From NCBI RefSeq assembly GCF_000721235.1, contig NZ_JOFH01000001.1:248001-312000 (forward strand): a DNA stretch of 64,000 nucleotides. Reading direction: 5' to 3'. This document shows positions 32,219 to 39,496 of the stretch, piece by piece (position 1 is the stretch's first letter; each line of letters opens with the position of its first letter). This DNA is from Streptomyces olivaceus (GTDB lineage: Bacteria > Actinomycetota > Actinomycetes > Streptomycetales > Streptomycetaceae). Below the pieces are notes generated by a model. That model made no database searches, had not been told where the DNA came from, and saw only the letters and a program-made list of their open reading frames with translations. Made by a program: the position numbers and the translations under genes.

Positions 32219-33532
32219 TCAGCGCGTCAACGCTGCGACAGCCCTCAGGTCGTCGGAGTCGAAGACGACGGCCGTGTCTACGTCGAGGTCCACCACGTCA
32301 GGCGACCCAGGCGTTCCGGCGGCTTCGAGGATGTCGCCGGCGTCGACGACGATCGGGCGGGTGGAGAGCCCAGCCTGGGCCGTGAACCACTCGCCCACCA
32401 GATCTATGACGTCCGTGAGGGCTGCCGCCGGGAAGTACTCGACGCCTCGCGTGGACACCCATCCCTTCCTGTCGAGCCCGGCGAGGACGAACGTCTCCAG
32501 CGCCCTCGCCATACCGAGGGGTAGTCCCTGGATCCGAAGATGCTGTGCCTTCAGGCCGTCCTCGGCGTGCTGTCGCAGCCGGTTGTAGCCCTTGCCGGAG
32601 CTGATGCCGGGCTTCACGGTCTCCTTGCCGGTGGTGACGTCGAGCCCGCTCACGACGTAGTAGACGTCGTGGGGTGGGACGGCGCCGCCGTACATCCCGC
32701 GCGGGCATTCGGGGCACCCTCGCTTCATCTTGTTCGGGATGAGGCCGAACTCGTGCCCGGCGAAGCAGACCGCCCGGTGGGCACGGGACTTGGCTATCCA
32801 CTGTGACTCAAGCACCGTGATCCCGAGATCCTTGGCCTGCTCCAGGAACTCCTGGAACTGGGCCAGCCTTCCGCAATCGCCACAGAAGTCCGAACGGATG
32901 GCGTCGCGTCCATCCGGACTGTCGACGTAGAACGTGTGCAGGTGGCCGCGACGGCATCTGACTTCGGCGGCGTTGCGATACCTCTTCACCACGGTAGATC
33001 GAGTCTCTCGGAGAACCTGCTCGATCTTGGCGAACCCTTCCGCTGCCCTGGCAGCCACCCGACAGTCGGGGCACAGGATGTCGACCGGCTCGCCGCGCCA
33101 ACTCCTCGCGTCACGCCCAGACAACTGGGAGCGGTGCCCCTTCGGGCACGTCGCCGCGAACACGACATGCCCTTCCCCGGACTCGTCCTGCTCGTCGGTG
33201 GCCGTGAGCTCTACGCCTTGAGCTTCAGCTGCAGACTCCAGGATGGCCAGGCACTCGGCGACCCAATCTGCCTTGCGGCACTTCGTACACCAGGGCTCAC
33301 TAGGGCTTATCGAGGGAGGCCTGCTCCCAGATACGAGGTCCCACGCGCGCACGCTGAACTCGTGCCCGACACCGCATCTGACCTCGGCCCAGCCGATCAA
33401 GCCGCGCTCCGCACACAGCGTCCACCCCTGCCGCTGGCACGCCTGACGGAAGAGGTCCATCAGCGCGTCGATGTGGACGGCCGCCTCCGGGACCATGTCC
33501 CAGAACTTCGACGGGTTGTCCGTCATGTGCAC
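32219..33532 (-). CDS. GIY-YIG-like nuclease with four zinc modules
   Basis: A 437-residue protein with no family name I can give. The N-terminal two thirds holds four Cx3H...CxxC modules: C53/H57/C82/C85, C129/H133/C154/C157, C193/H197/C217/C220 and C256/H260/C273/C276. Each is preceded by a short amphipathic helix. They resemble the zinc-ribbon repeats of homing or Vsr-associated nucleases. Residues ~289-370 look GIY-YIG-like: DVYYVV, then KPGISSGKGYNRLRQH and the acidic residue Glu346 in ARALETF. The repeats would read DNA and the last domain cut it. The start overlaps the recombinase stop by 10 bp, so the two act or are expressed together. The function is inferred. Confidence 0.7.
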   Translation of the reverse strand: MHMTDNPSKFWDMVPEAAVHIDALMDLFRQACQRQGWTLCAERGLIGWAEVRCGVGHEFSVRAWDLVSGSRPPSISPSEPWCTKCRKADWVAECLAILESAAEAQGVELTATDEQDESGEGHVVFAATCPKGHRSQLSGRDARSWRGEPVDILCPDCRVAARAAEGFAKIEQVLRETRSTVVKRYRNAAEVRCRRGHLHTFYVDSPDGRDAIRSDFCGDCGRLAQFQEFLEQAKDLGITVLESQWIAKSRAHRAVCFAGHEFGLIPNKMKRGCPECPRGMYGGAVPPHDVYYVVSGLDVTTGKETVKPGISSGKGYNRLRQHAEDGLKAQHLRIQGLPLGMARALETFVLAGLDRKGWVSTRGVEYFPAAALTDVIDLVGEWFTAQAGLSTRPIVVDAGDILEAAGTPGSPDVVDLDVDTAVVFDSDDLRAVAALTR

Positions 33533-34128
33533 CCCTCCTCTTCGTCATGCCGACGGAGCGCCTGCGAGATGGCTCCAACGCTCGGGTTCTTGCCCCTGTT
33601 GGCTCCCTCGGCGATGCGAAGGTGGGGCTGAATCTGCCGGATGGTGAAGCCTCGGTCGCGCAGGGCGGCGGCCTGGACGGTGAGCGTCTCGGTCATGACG
33701 GGCTTGCGGCCTCCGATGCGCCCGCGCTTACGGGCGGACTCCAGGCCGTCTTTGGTCTTCTTGACGATGTCGCGCCTGCGGTCCTCGGCGAGCGCTAGGG
33801 CGAGGTCGAGGATCAGTGAACGTTCCTTGTGCTCGCCGGCAGCGATGCCTTCGAGCACCTTGACGGCGATACCGCGTTCGAAGAGGTCGTTGAGAACGAT
33901 CAGCCCTTCGAGGAGGTTGCGGCCGAGCCGGTCGACTTCCTGAACGCAGAGCATGTCGCCGTCGCGCAGGTACTCGATGGCTACCGAAAGGGCGGGGCGC
34001 TCTTCGGCGGCGAGCTTGCCGCTGATTTTCTCCTCGAAGACCTTGATGCAGATCGGGTCGAGGGCGTCGTGCTGCCGCTCGGTGTTCTGCTTGTCGGTGC
34101 TCACCCGGACGAGCCCAACTAGGGCCAT
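33523..34128 (-). CDS. Serine recombinase (resolvase/invertase type)
   Basis: A 201-residue small serine recombinase. The catalytic serine is Ser10 in GLVRVSTDKQNTERQHDAL; the conserved Arg region is VQEVDRLGRNLLEGLIVLNDL, and the long helix E segment is SLILDLALALAEDRRRDIVKKTKDGLESARKRGRIGGRKP. The C-terminal ~55 residues form a Hin/resolvase-like HTH. The length fits resolvases and invertases, not large serine integrases. A 13-bp inverted repeat plus a third copy lies directly upstream (34139-34192), fitting a res or operator site. It is followed by the overlapping GIY-YIG gene. Confidence 0.88.
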   Translation of the reverse strand: MALVGLVRVSTDKQNTERQHDALDPICIKVFEEKISGKLAAEERPALSVAIEYLRDGDMLCVQEVDRLGRNLLEGLIVLNDLFERGIAVKVLEGIAAGEHKERSLILDLALALAEDRRRDIVKKTKDGLESARKRGRIGGRKPVMTETLTVQAAALRDRGFTIRQIQPHLRIAEGANRGKNPSVGAISQALRRHDEEEGCT

Positions 34129-34138
34129 AGAACCTCTC

Positions 34139-34192
34139 CTTCGTTCATCTAACGGGCCTCCATAGTAGATGAACGAAGCGAGTAGATGAACG
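34139..34192. repeat. Candidate recombination (res-like) or operator site
   Basis: CTTCGTTCATCTA (34139-34151) and TAGATGAACGAAG (34166-34178) are perfect 13-bp inverted repeats with a 14-base spacer. A further direct copy GTAGATGAACG lies at 34182-34192. Three half sites begin 11 bp upstream of the recombinase start, just as subsites lie beside resolvase genes. Confidence 0.7.
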
Positions 34193-34350
34193 GGTTTCTG
34201 AACAACTGGTACTTGGAGTTTGCGACTTGCCGCCTGATCGTCTTCAGATTCACGTCTCGACCGATTGATGAACAGCCACCTGGAGGCCTTGCTGACAGCC
34301 GACTCCAGATTCGGCAGACTCGCGACGCCGGAACGCGACGAAGGGTGGGC

Positions 34351-34533
34351 ATGATGGAGCGACGGTATGACCAGCTACAGGCTCGGGCGCTGAACAACCT
34401 GGACGACACCTATGCCGGCGACGCCGGGTCCGAGGACCAGGTGGCCATGCTGGCAAGGGCCCAGGTGCATGCTCTCCTGACAGTCGGCGCCGCGCTCAAG
34501 GATCTGGCGGACGCGATCCGCGAGAGCCGCTGA
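34351..34533 (+). CDS. Small hypothetical protein
   Basis: A 60-residue helical protein (MERRYDQLQARALNNLDDTYAGDAGSEDQVAMLARAQVHALLTVGAALKDLADAIRES). Two adjacent ATG codons at 34351 and 34354 could serve as start. The frame is open back to 34186, but that extension does not look coding. A strong terminator follows immediately. It resembles small phage-borne accessory proteins; function unknown. Confidence 0.65.
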   Translation: MMERRYDQLQARALNNLDDTYAGDAGSEDQVAMLARAQVHALLTVGAALKDLADAIRESR

Positions 34534-34541
34534 GCACGACA

Positions 34542-34577
34542 CCGTGGCCCCGCTCCTCGATGGGAGCGGGGCCACGG
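34542..34577 (+). terminator. Strong 14-bp hairpin terminator
   Basis: CCGTGGCCCCGCTC and GAGCGGGGCCACGG pair perfectly around an 8-base loop, followed by TTGTG, 8 bp after the stop of the small gene. Confidence 0.75.
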
Positions 34578-34697
34578 TTGTGCATGATATCGAGGAGCCA
34601 GCCCGCAACCACAAGCCCACGCTCGCTCCAATGGCGGGGCTGGCGCACACTGCGGGGCTATGGGACACCATCCCGAGACACGACCCTGGGGGAGTAA

Positions 34698-35174
34698 GTG
34701 AGAGCACCGGAAGGGATGGACGACGCCGAGTGGCAGTGGATCCGCATCCGGCACCCGTGGACGCACCGCTTCTTCATTCACTGGCCCGACGCCACGCCAG
34801 CAAGCCACCAGAACATCCGCGTCTATGACCGTCAGGGCCTCGACTATGCACGGCTCGTCTGGAAGGTCTGCCACACCTGCCGCAGGGGCGTGATCTCCAA
34901 GATCTCACTCTCGCCTGAGGTTCAACGGCAGGGGCTCGGAGCCATCCTGATCGACCGTGCGCTGCGAGACGGGCCTACCTATGACTGGACGACGAGCCCT
35001 CAATCACCGGAAGGCAAGACGTTCTTCGCTGTGATGGCGGTCCGTACTGGGGCCTCATTCACAGGCGGGGCGAAGACCTGCGAGCACATCAACGGTGTGC
35101 GCGCGGGACGAACGCATCCTGTACTGGATCGACACCTGCAGCGGACAGCGCCCAGGGTGCCCAGCTGGCCGTAA
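34698..35174 (+). CDS. GNAT-like acetyltransferase
   Basis: A 158-residue protein with GNAT core features: VISKISLSPEVQRQGLGAILIDRALRDG contains the beta-4 strand and the RQGLG acetyl-CoA loop. The following TYDWTTSPQSPEGKTFFAVMAVRTGASF resembles a group seen in Streptomyces mobile elements. Two Cys (VCHTC) precede the core. GTG 34698 is 10 bases after GGGGGAG. The target is unknown; modification of a toxin, phage factor or host tRNA/protein is possible. Confidence 0.7.
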   Translation: MRAPEGMDDAEWQWIRIRHPWTHRFFIHWPDATPASHQNIRVYDRQGLDYARLVWKVCHTCRRGVISKISLSPEVQRQGLGAILIDRALRDGPTYDWTTSPQSPEGKTFFAVMAVRTGASFTGGAKTCEHINGVRAGRTHPVLDRHLQRTAPRVPSWP

Positions 35175-35214
35175 CTCCAGCACTTTAGGGAACGTTATGC
35201 GCTACCTCTGCGAC

Positions 35215-35517
35215 TCACACGGTGGGTACGCGCCGGTCGTCCCACCGGTAGCGACCCTTGCCCGTCGCCCAGTTCAGCCCGTGGATCCCTACCGGTGGCA
35301 GGATCTGCGGGACGCCGGCCGCGTCTTGGCGGGGCCGGTGGAAGCGGGTTACGTACATGACGCCCGCGGTGCTGTTCCGGCAGTACTGCCCGGCCGGGAC
35401 GTGGCACTTGGGGCACGCTGCGCCGGCGCAGGCGTTCCAGGCCTGGCGTAGGGCCGCCTCAACGGCGCCGGGTTCGTGGCTCGTTGTCTTCTTCGCGACC
35501 AGGGTGAAGTACTCCAT
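35215..35517 (-). CDS. Small zinc-finger-like protein
   Basis: A 100-residue protein with ACPKCHVPAGQYCRNSTAGVMYVTRFHRPRQD. The spacing CxxC-x6-C-x11-H suggests a compact zinc-binding site of the kind frequent in actinophage and Streptomyces accessory genes. ATG 35517 starts MEYFTLVAKKTT; the longer open frame upstream is not convincing. It is convergent with the GNAT gene and probably DNA- or RNA-binding. Confidence 0.65.
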   Translation of the reverse strand: MEYFTLVAKKTTSHEPGAVEAALRQAWNACAGAACPKCHVPAGQYCRNSTAGVMYVTRFHRPRQDAAGVPQILPPVGIHGLNWATGKGRYRWDDRRVPTV

Positions 35518-35691
35518 CGGCCGATGATGGCAGTCGGCCATTCGCCCCGGCAGACAGACGGGGCCTCTCGCACCTGAAAGCGGGAGCACGGCTATCGCCG
35601 GCAAGCCCCCCCCTGTCACGGTTCGGCGACTCGTGTGCACATTTTCATCACATGTGCTCTACGGTGTCGTCACGCAACCTAGGGGGGTTCC

Positions 35692-36324
35692 ATGTCGTTC
35701 AATCAGCCGCCGTCTGCCCAGCCGCCGTTGCCGGGGCAGCCTCCGATGCCGCCCGGCCCGCAGCGGGGAGGACCGAAGTGGGCGCGGAAGCGGATCCTGA
35801 TCCCGGCCGCGGTCCTCACCCTGCTGATCGGTGTCGGTATCGGCTCCGCAGGTGCTGGCGAGGAGAAGACGAGCGCCGAGGCGAAGCCGCAGCCGACCGT
35901 GACCGTCACCGAGTCCGCTGCCGCGGCGAAGCCGGCGAAGCCGGCGAAGGACGACGCGAAGCCGGCGCCGACCGTCACGGTGACGAAGACGGTGAAGCCG
36001 AAGGCAGAGGAGAAGCCCGCCGAGAAGGAGGAGGCGCCGTCGGGTGAGGTGGTGTTCAAGGCGTGGGGGTCGGGCCCGGCCGGGGTCGACATCAACTACG
36101 GCTCGGACTCCGACAGTCGCTCCGGTAAGGGTCTGCCGTTCGAGGAGACGCTGAAGCTCGATGGTGACGCCCTCTACTACCACGTGTCGGCGCAGCTGAT
36201 GGGTAGCGGCGATATCAACTGCTCGGTGACGGTCGGCGGCGAGACGAAGAAGGGCCACGCGGAGGGCGACTACAACATCTGCACAGCCCAGCTGAACAGT
36301 GGCCTGCTGGGCGGCTGGGACTGA
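35692..36324 (+). CDS. MmpS-like membrane-anchored protein
   Basis: A 210-residue envelope protein. A Pro/Gln-rich cytoplasmic N-terminus (residues 1-28) precedes one TM segment (RILIPAAVLTLLIGVGIGSAGA). Next come a long Lys/Ala/Pro/Thr-rich spacer (residues ~58-120) and an extracellular beta domain: VVFKAWGSGPAGVDINYGSDSDSRSG ... YYHVSAQLMGSGDINCSVTVGG ... HAEGDYNICTAQL. That domain follows the MmpS/DUF pattern with two Cys for a disulfide. ATG 35692. Being a lone rightward gene next to the late-operon terminator, it is a good candidate for lysogenic expression at the cell surface. Confidence 0.75.
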   Translation: MSFNQPPSAQPPLPGQPPMPPGPQRGGPKWARKRILIPAAVLTLLIGVGIGSAGAGEEKTSAEAKPQPTVTVTESAAAAKPAKPAKDDAKPAPTVTVTKTVKPKAEEKPAEKEEAPSGEVVFKAWGSGPAGVDINYGSDSDSRSGKGLPFEETLKLDGDALYYHVSAQLMGSGDINCSVTVGGETKKGHAEGDYNICTAQLNSGLLGGWD

Positions 36325-36340
36325 CCCGGAAACGTCGAAG

Positions 36341-36373
36341 GCGCCCCGCCCTCCGTGATGGAGGGCGGGGCGC
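36341..36373. terminator. Bidirectional terminator between MmpS-like gene and late operon
   Basis: GCGCCCCGCCCTCC and GGAGGGCGGGGCGC form a perfect 14-bp stem with a 5-base loop. It lies 16 bp after the rightward MmpS-like gene and 3 bp after the stop of the last leftward late gene, so it should stop both transcripts. Confidence 0.8.
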
Positions 36374-36375
36374 TG

Positions 36376-36546
36376 TCATGCTGGCTGCTCGTCGGGAAGG
36401 TCGGGGTAGACCGGTTCCTGGAACGGCTGGGTGGCGGGTTCGGGGATGGGCTGCGGGTCGATGCGGCCCATCCTCTCGAGGCTGCCGGCGTCGGCGGCGC
36501 CCGGGTCGGGTCGGGGCTGCAACGGAATCGGGTCCGGGTCGGACAT
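36376..36546 (-). CDS. Tiny proline-rich protein at end of the late operon
   Basis: A 56-residue ORF, ATG 36546 to TGA 36376: MSDPDPIPLQPRPDPGAADAG, then SLERMGRIDPQPIPEPATQPF and QEPVYPDLPDEQPA. It is acidic with proline at about a quarter of positions and starts 3 bases after the previous stop, just before the terminator. No TM segment or lipobox. Position and compact packing support translation. It may be an unstructured accessory to the lysis proteins; function unknown. Confidence 0.55.
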   Translation of the reverse strand: MSDPDPIPLQPRPDPGAADAGSLERMGRIDPQPIPEPATQPFQEPVYPDLPDEQPA

Positions 36547-36548
36547 GG

Positions 36549-36911
36549 TCAGACTCCAGTTCGGTTGTACTCGTCGACCAGAGGATGCGCAGGCTCAGGG
36601 TCGATGCCGGCGCGGAGCATCTGGCGTGCCCACCGGTCGGTGGTCCAGGCGAAGGCGCTGACGACGCGTTCCAGGCGGGACATCTTGCCGCGTAGCTGCC
36701 CGTTCTCTTCGTCGACGCGGCGGACGGTGGCTTCGAGGACGGCGAGGTTGGCGGCCTGCTGTGCGGGGGCGGCGTTGGCTCGGGCCGCGGCTTCGGTGGC
36801 TGCGGCTGTGGCCTGGCCGGCGCGGACGGTGGCGCGGGAGACGAACCAGCCTCCGCCTCCGAGGACGCTTCCGGCGGCCGTGATGATTCCCGCCCATTCG
36901 CCGACGTTCAT
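36549..36911 (-). CDS. One-TM coiled-coil protein of the lysis cassette
   Basis: A 120-residue protein with an N-terminal hydrophobic segment (WAGIITAAGSVLGGGGWFVSRATV) followed by a long helical coiled coil (AAATEAAARANAAPAQQAANLAVLEATVRRVDEENGQLRGKMSRLERVVSAF). ATG 36911 overlaps the preceding stop (ATGA). The layout matches small membrane-tethered proteins found beside holins, such as Rz-like or holin-regulator proteins. Exact role cannot be told. Confidence 0.65.
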   Translation of the reverse strand: MNVGEWAGIITAAGSVLGGGGWFVSRATVRAGQATAAATEAAARANAAPAQQAANLAVLEATVRRVDEENGQLRGKMSRLERVVSAFAWTTDRWARQMLRAGIDPEPAHPLVDEYNRTGV

Positions 36912-37348
36912 GCGGCCTTGCCTCTCCGGGGCCGCGGAGCTGGGGGGACCGAGTATTCGGGCACCGTGGCCGCCCACATGATGACCCCGACGTGCGAGGT
37001 CAGATACCAGATGGCGACGAAGCCGCCGCGTGAGTAGTCGCCGGTGATGACGGCGACGGTGTAGGCGAGGGCCCACACGGTGGGGGGAGCGAGTGCGGCG
37101 AGGAAGCCGAGCCAGTCCCGGCCAACTTTGACGAGTGCTGCGGCGAGGGTGCCGATGCCGCAGCCGATCCACAGCCACGCCCAGTGGCGAAGGCTGCACA
37201 CGCTGGTGAGCAGGGTGAGGCCGTGGTCGCCGGGAGGGTCGACGAGGAACGAGATGCCCCAGCAGGTTTGTCCGACGCCGAGGATGGCGAGGAATGCGCC
37301 GCGGCGGCCCAGCTTCTTCTGTAGCCGCCGGGCCGCACGGCATCCCAT
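36908..37348 (-). CDS. Four-TM membrane protein, lysis-associated
   Basis: A 146-residue protein with about four hydrophobic segments (FLAILGVGQTCWGISFLV, HWAWLWIGCGIGTLAAALV, FLAALAPPTVWALAYTVAV and AIWYLTSHVGVIMWAATV) and a basic C-terminus (PRPRRGKAA). ATG 37348 overlaps the holin stop. It could be a second holin or an antiholin partner. This rests on gene position. Confidence 0.65.
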   Translation of the reverse strand: MGCRAARRLQKKLGRRGAFLAILGVGQTCWGISFLVDPPGDHGLTLLTSVCSLRHWAWLWIGCGIGTLAAALVKVGRDWLGFLAALAPPTVWALAYTVAVITGDYSRGGFVAIWYLTSHVGVIMWAATVPEYSVPPAPRPRRGKAA

Positions 37349-37710
37349 CAGACCGTCCGTGTCGGCTCGGCCGCGGCTGGCGTGCTCGGGGTGGACGGTG
37401 CGACCTGGCCGCGGGTGAGGAGGGCGAGTCCGGCGAGGACGACGGCGTTGAGGGCGCCGATCTTCTCGGTGGACAGGTCGAGGCCGTAGGCGGCGAGGAG
37501 TGCGGCGACGGCGGCGACGAGGCCGGTGAACGCGGCCGGTGCGATCGGCCGGGTGATCGCGGCGGTGGCGGCGGCGAACACGGCGCTGATGACGGCGACG
37601 ATCGCGCCGGCCTGTTCCGCGGACAGGCCGAACCCGAACGTGACGAGCAGGCTGAGGCCCGCGGACACGCCGGCGATGATGAGGGCAGGCTCTCTGCCGA
37701 AGATCTTCAT
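37348..37710 (-). CDS. Holin
   Basis: A 120-residue protein with a short cytoplasmic start (MKIFGREP), three hydrophobic segments (ALIIAGVSAGLSLLVTFGFGL, AGAIVAVISAVFAAATAAIT and AAFTGLVAAVAALLAAYGL) and another short hydrophobic stretch (IGALNAVVLAGLALL), followed by a Thr/Pro/Ala-rich tail. It lies directly after the endolysin gene, the standard place for a holin that releases the amidase. Family resemblance is to small actinophage holins. Confidence rests on topology and position. Confidence 0.78.
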   Translation of the reverse strand: MKIFGREPALIIAGVSAGLSLLVTFGFGLSAEQAGAIVAVISAVFAAATAAITRPIAPAAFTGLVAAVAALLAAYGLDLSTEKIGALNAVVLAGLALLTRGQVAPSTPSTPAAAEPTRTV

Positions 37711-37737
37711 GGTTGCTCCTGGTAGGGGTCGGGTGGG

Positions 37738-38802
37738 TCAGAGGGCCCAGAGGTGGGCCTTGAGCTCGGCCCGCTTGAGCACGAGGGGGCCGGTGCCGTA
37801 GTGGGCGACCTGGAACTTGACGCGGCGGTCCTTGCCGATGACGCCGACGGCGGGGATGTAGCTGTAGGTGCCGCCGCTGGAGCCGATGACCTCGGTCGGC
37901 GGGAACGCCTTCACGGTCCGGCCCGCGGCGATGCTGTCTTCGACGAGGCGGATCTGGAGCTCGTCGCCGCGGGCCAGGTCGTCGGTGTAGACGTAGAGGA
38001 CGCCGTTGTAGTGGGCGCTGGTGGCGAAGGTCTGCCCGCCGTCGTAGTGCTGCTTGAGGTCGTCGACCCATTCGGTGTCGAACGCGATGGTCTTCCAGGT
38101 GTCGGGCTGGAGGGTCATCGGCTTCGTCATGCCGAGGCTCGTGTAGGCGGGCACGTCGGCCTCCTTCGTGGGCGTGGTGTCGGGGGCGGTGCCGGCGGCG
38201 CGGGCGAGGATCGCCGCCATCGGCAGGGCGCCCGGATCCCCGTGCTGGTTTTCGGCGACGTGCTGGTGCCCGCAGTGGCCCTTGAAGGAGGACCACTTGG
38301 CGTTGCTCATGCGGACGCCGTTGGCGCCGTAGCTGCTGGGGTAGGGCTTGAAGGTGAGGCCGCTCGACAGCGGGATGCCGTGCTGCTCGTGCGCCCACCG
38401 GGCGAATGCGGCCAGGTCGCGGATCGCCCAGTCCGGCAGCTCCGGGGTGTACAGGTGCGGGGTGCTGCCCCACTTCTTGTGGGCGGCCGGGTCGCAGGTG
38501 CCGACGATCTCCACCTGCACCGCGTTGAGGGTGTTCGTCTCCACGCCGCCCGGCTGGTTGACGAGGGCGCGGGCGGACGTGTCGAAGTCGAAGTGCTGGT
38601 ACCAGACGAGCTGCTGGGCCGAGAAGTCCGGCTTGGCGGTGAAGTTCGGCGCCGAGCCGCCGCCGCCGTAGGTCGGGAGGCTGGTGCCCTCGGTGGTGTG
38701 CCACACCACGACGTTCGACTCCATCGCCGAACCCGGGTACTTCGAGCCGTACCAGTAGGTGGTGCTGGCGCCGGGATAGCGCTGAGGACCGGTGCGAGCC
38801 AC
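37738..38802 (-). CDS. Endolysin: N-acetylmuramoyl-L-alanine amidase
   Basis: A 354-residue two-part lysin. Residues about 25-180 form a PGRP/amidase_2 domain: VVVWHTTEGTSLPTYGGGG supplies a zinc histidine (His35), and FKGHCGHQHVAENQHGDPG supplies another with the catalytic region. The C-terminal ~150 residues after TPTKEADVPAYTSLG are beta-rich (KPMTLQPDTWKTIAFDTEWVDD) and likely bind the cell wall or a glycan. GTG 38802 has GGGGGG 4 bases upstream; an ATG at 38818 is possible. It cuts the amide bond between MurNAc and the stem peptide at lysis. Confidence 0.86.
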   Translation of the reverse strand: MARTGPQRYPGASTTYWYGSKYPGSAMESNVVVWHTTEGTSLPTYGGGGSAPNFTAKPDFSAQQLVWYQHFDFDTSARALVNQPGGVETNTLNAVQVEIVGTCDPAAHKKWGSTPHLYTPELPDWAIRDLAAFARWAHEQHGIPLSSGLTFKPYPSSYGANGVRMSNAKWSSFKGHCGHQHVAENQHGDPGALPMAAILARAAGTAPDTTPTKEADVPAYTSLGMTKPMTLQPDTWKTIAFDTEWVDDLKQHYDGGQTFATSAHYNGVLYVYTDDLARGDELQIRLVEDSIAAGRTVKAFPPTEVIGSSGGTYSYIPAVGVIGKDRRVKFQVAHYGTGPLVLKRAELKAHLWAL

Positions 38803-38863
38803 GGGCCCCCCTCTCATGCGGAAGCCCCCGACACTGCGGGGGCGGACTGGATACTCGGGCTGG

Positions 38864-39487
38864 TCAGAGGCTGGTGAAGCAGCCGTTGAAGCCGACCCAC
38901 ACAGGCAGGTCGGACGGCCTGGAGATGCCATACAGGCGAATCCAGCCGGCGGTGGTGACGTCCATCTTCAGGGAGATGCGGCTGGAGCCGATGTCGGAGC
39001 AGGGCACGGTGATGGTCCGCAGGGAGGCGGGTCGGGCCGTGGTGGGCAGGGCGGTGGTGTTGAGTTCGAAGTAGCCGGGGATCGTCGTCGGGTAGCTCGA
39101 CCTGCTGATGCCGCCCCGGAACATGATCGAGTCTTCGCCGAACAAGTTGACGACCCGGTACTGGAAGGTCCCCTGGCTGTTGCCGTTCTGGGTCCAGCCG
39201 GATGCGAGCGGCACGGTGGTCCAGGCCCGGTTGCCGACGGCGACGACGACCCACACGCTGTCGACGCGGAGTTCGAGGCGGCCCACGTCCTCCAGCCAGG
39301 TCAGCATGCCGTCGACGGGCGTGTAGTCGCCGACGAGAGTCGCGCCGCGTTCGGACGCGGAAGCGAACCGGAGCACGCCGCGGGGGATGACGCCTGCTGC
39401 GAGCGCTGCGATGGCGTCCGGGATGGAGGGGGCATCGGTCATCTGCCAAAGGCTGATGCCCTGCCCCCAGCCGTCAGGTTTGGGCAC
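38864..39487 (-). CDS. Minor tail/receptor-binding-like protein
   Basis: A 207-residue protein beginning at GTG 39487 (MPKPDGWGQGISLWQMTDAPSIPDAI). The N-terminal IAALAAGVIPRGVLRFASASERGATLVGDYTPVDGMLTWLEDVGRLELR resembles the short attachment domain of actinophage tail-fibre proteins. The rest is predicted beta (WTTVPLASGWTQNGNSQGTFQYRVVNL), a jelly-roll like that often used as receptor-binding tip. It precedes the amidase, as the last tail gene. Confidence 0.65.
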   Translation of the reverse strand: MPKPDGWGQGISLWQMTDAPSIPDAIAALAAGVIPRGVLRFASASERGATLVGDYTPVDGMLTWLEDVGRLELRVDSVWVVVAVGNRAWTTVPLASGWTQNGNSQGTFQYRVVNLFGEDSIMFRGGISRSSYPTTIPGYFELNTTALPTTARPASLRTITVPCSDIGSSRISLKMDVTTAGWIRLYGISRPSDLPVWVGFNGCFTSL

Positions 39488-39496
39488 GCGCCCCTC

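Noticed and set aside
34186..34350. N-terminal extension of the 60-residue gene product
   Set aside because: The extension would start at the recombinase repeat site and does not have protein-like composition.
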